Assembly: GCF_000003855.2 (NCBI RefSeq)
Contig: NW_003101672.1
Coordinates: 1,568,134-1,632,133 of the forward strand
Reading direction: 5' to 3'
Source of the DNA: Blastomyces gilchristii SLH14081
Taxonomy: Eukaryota; Ascomycota; Eurotiomycetes; Onygenales; Ajellomycetaceae
DNA length: 64,000 nucleotides
Positions 61,829 through 64,000 of the stretch are shown in pieces (positions within the stretch are counted from its first letter, which is position 1; every line of letters begins with the position of its first letter). The notes beneath the pieces were generated by a model. The model did not search any database. It was not told where the DNA came from and was given only the letters and a program-made list of their open reading frames with translations. A program made the position numbers and the translations under genes.

Positions 61829-63194
61829 TTATCGTGCGGTACCAGGCATTTCGTATATGTTGTCCGGAACAGGTCCGGTGTGCGTTGCACTCAGCTGGTG
61901 CGGGCTCACTGTCTGAGGTGGGGGGGATGTGCCGGCTGCGGGAGGGCTACTGATAGAGGCTGCAGGCAGGCTTCCAGGCTGGATATAACTTCCGCGATTT
62001 TGATTGTAATATTCAGTTGATTGGCCCAAAAGTGGTTGCGACTGCGCCTGGAGAGGGTTATGGACAGGTGAGCCTCCCATTTCGGCAGGAGCTGGAGTGG
62101 GGATAGGATGGTGCATATGAGGAGCATAGCCCGGGCTGTAAGGAGGCGCTTCTCCTTGGGGTTTTTGTTCCGGTTGGTAGTATCCTGCTCCAACCACTGG
62201 CGGTGGTCCACCGTAGTGAGGAGCATGCTGTTCATGCATCAACGGTGCGGACGGAGGTGGGCCTGGTGGAGCAGCATTGCTCTTCTTCTTCCGGACATAG
62301 AATAGCACAATAAATCCGACAATAGCACCAACGCCTACAATTACTCCAGCAACGATGCCGCCAATAGCACCACCTCCTAGTTTCTTCTTTCTGCCGCCTC
62401 CGGTGCCGATTTCAGGTTCATCCTCTCCACCTACCTCGTCGCTCTGCCTAGGGTTCGAAGGTGAGCTGGAGGACGTCCCTGGAAGTGTTGCAGAGGGAGA
62501 GCCGACAGATATAGAGAGGGAGGGAACAGATGTTGTTAAGCCAGATGCCAGGGTGTGATAATTGGGTCCGTAGCGCGACGAAAAGTATTCGGACATTGGA
62601 ACAACTTGCGAGGAGACACCTATCGATGCTCTGCAACCAAAGAGGCGTTTACCACCGCCGAAGAAATATGTCCCGCAATAAGGCCTAGTTGTCTCTGCAC
62701 ATCGAGTGACCCTAGGGTCACTTGAACAAGAGGAATCGCATTCATCTTCCCAATTCAGACACTTGGTCGCGATATCGGTACATTGTTGGATATTCGAACT
62801 TGCACAACAACCAACAGCCGTGCCATACTGTACGCAGTTTGCCCCGGCATACGCACATGTCAACAGGTTATCTGATTATTCACATCGCATGGGTTAGCAG
62901 GTCAGGTATCAAATTGCGAAACTTATTTCTGAGAAGGAACAACTATGACTAACTAATATCACTGTTGACCAAACCACAATAGTATCCAGGAGCAGGGAAA
63001 TCAATCGCTGTTCGCGACGCCCTTTTCGCTAATTCCTTTGGAAGTCCACGGGGGACTAGAGGCGGTGTAGTCGGGCGAGGAGACATGCCGAAAGAATCAA
63101 CCATCAGATTAACGGTTTCACGAGGGAGTAACCTGTCCGACAGGGCGTCTGCCCCGAGGGAGAGCAGAGCCGCTACAAAGCTCAAGCGAACCAT
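61829..63194 (-). CDS. Cys-rich single-pass cell-surface protein (Mid2/WSC-like architecture)
   Basis: Exons 63194-62954 and 62871-61829 (82-nt intron, GTTAGT donor) give 427 aa. Signal peptide MVRLSFVAALLSLGADALS. The extracellular domain of about 150 residues has many cysteines (YYCGLVNSDINNLLTCAYAG, CVQYGTAVGCCASSNIQQC, CDSSCSSDP, RPYCGTYFFGGGKRLFGC). A Ser/Thr-rich stem follows, suited to O-mannosylation, then a Gly-rich transmembrane helix (AIGGIVAGVIVGVGAIVGFIVLF, about 195-220) with a KKKS stop-transfer signal. The cytosolic tail is Pro/Gln/Tyr-rich with repeated PPxY-like patches (EAPPYSP, GGPPPVVG). The architecture resembles fungal wall-stress sensors, but the Cys pattern is not a canonical WSC domain. 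No exact orthologue name is claimed. Confidence 0.68.
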
Positions 63195-64000
63195 TGTAAT
63201 CGACCAGATCCGGCCCGCGTTGTAGAGCACGATCTCTTACGCACAAAGGCAAGGCCGGGTTGATAGTCGGCGTGGGTAGGCCGAAATTGCCAGAGGAAAC
63301 AGTTGCTAGTCGATTCAAGGCGTGGTCGCAGAAAACGAATGAAGGCGGCAAAACAGGGAGCCAAAGGCGATTGGCGTGGACTATGGATAAGATTAATAAA
63401 TGAAAAGTGAATTGAGAAATCAAAATGGAGCCGTGAGACACTCACCTTGAGCTTTGGGTTTATTGGAATTAAAAACGAGAGAATCAAAGCCAAAGGGTCA
63501 AGGAAGGATGAGAACAGGAGAAGATGCGAAAAGCGGGCAAACTCCACCAAGAGGTATCAAACAGAACGGGATACTAACACAACGCCCGTATTGCCGAGCC
63601 TCATCCCATATTGACCAGTGCTTGGGAAGGAAGGAAAGCTGCCAGCGCAGTCAGTGGATGTGGAGTGGAAACAAACACGAGGTTCGTGCCAATGGCAGCG
63701 GTGTACTTCGATTGTTAGTCCACATAGCCTCCTACCCTGACAGCGCTAAGCTCGTAGGATGCTCTCGCTAACTTGTGGTGGGCATCTGAGCCATCTTTGG
63801 GGTTTTCGAGCAACCTTCCATACAATACAGCCCACACAGCCGTGGCCTTGCCTCGAGTTTCGCCAACCAAGCGGGACATCTGGACATCATTATTTCTGGC
63901 TAGCAAAGGAAGTTCCTTCACTTCCAAGGGGTCCTTGTATCATTTTCTGTTGCTTCAAGCGCGGTGTTACTGTTGCTTGGGTCTATGCTTCGAGCCAAAG
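63195..64000. other. Right edge: probable leader and promoter
   Basis: 806 nt upstream of the Cys-rich surface protein. Short frames occur on both strands, the longest 122 codons at 63182-63550 (-), but none has recognisable protein character. A gene starting beyond the window could reach in and cannot be judged here. Confidence 0.4.

Noticed and set aside
63715..63927. 70-codon minus-strand frame at the right edge, possibly part of a gene outside
   Set aside because: Too short to judge, with no motif; it cannot be linked to an exon within the window.

Overview
The window is ordinary nuclear chromosome of a filamentous ascomycete. Signs of this are spliceosomal introns of about 45-120 nt with GT..AG ends and CTAAC/CTRAY-like branch points, ATG starts in A/C-rich contexts, genes on both strands with 0.3-3.5 kb gaps, and a eukaryote-only gene set. 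Protein sequence style (HAT1, EXO70, cPLA2, the TcsA/Fos-1-type histidine kinase) points to Eurotiomycetes and perhaps Onygenales; that placement is inference. I see no rRNA, tRNA, CRISPR, phage or intact transposon.

Layout, left to right: a PRCC-family protein (+); the giant ribosome-assembly ATPase midasin (-, 4943 aa, three exons), divergent from a CLC chloride transporter (+, seven exons); pyrroline-5-carboxylate reductase (-) divergent from CTD-kinase subunit CTK3 (+); a UTP16/Bud21-like nucleolar protein (+); an RMD1/DUF155 membrane protein (+); a probable INO80 subunit (-); a hybrid histidine kinase (-) with a 3.6 kb upstream gap that holds a MITE-like hairpin; an F-box/WD40 CDC4-type protein (-); a ZIP transporter (-) divergent from histone acetyltransferase HAT1 (+); a signal-peptide/single-TM protein (-) divergent from LSM4 (+); a PTEN phosphatase (-); a PPR protein (-); a cytosolic-type phospholipase A2 (-) whose 5' end does not join in frame, divergent from EXO70 (+); and a Cys-rich single-pass surface protein (-). 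The last 0.8 kb is probably leader or promoter of that gene.

The genes are mostly housekeeping: ribosome biogenesis (midasin, UTP16), transcription and chromatin (CTK3, INO80 subunit, HAT1), RNA (LSM4, PRCC), secretion and lipids (EXO70, PTEN, PLA2) and ion handling (CLC, ZIP). They do not form a pathway cluster. I found no convincing new multi-gene system. The more interesting points are structural: two nearby genes (LSM4, PTEN) whose first coding exon is just the ATG, an acidic repeat insertion beside the PTEN catalytic loop, a reading-frame break in the PLA2 gene, an out-of-frame uORF across the CLC start, a shared TCACGTGA box, a 24-nt palindrome upstream of RMD1, and the MITE-like inverted repeat.

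Exon coordinates were worked out by hand from splice signals and frame continuity; all joins were checked for phase except where stated.
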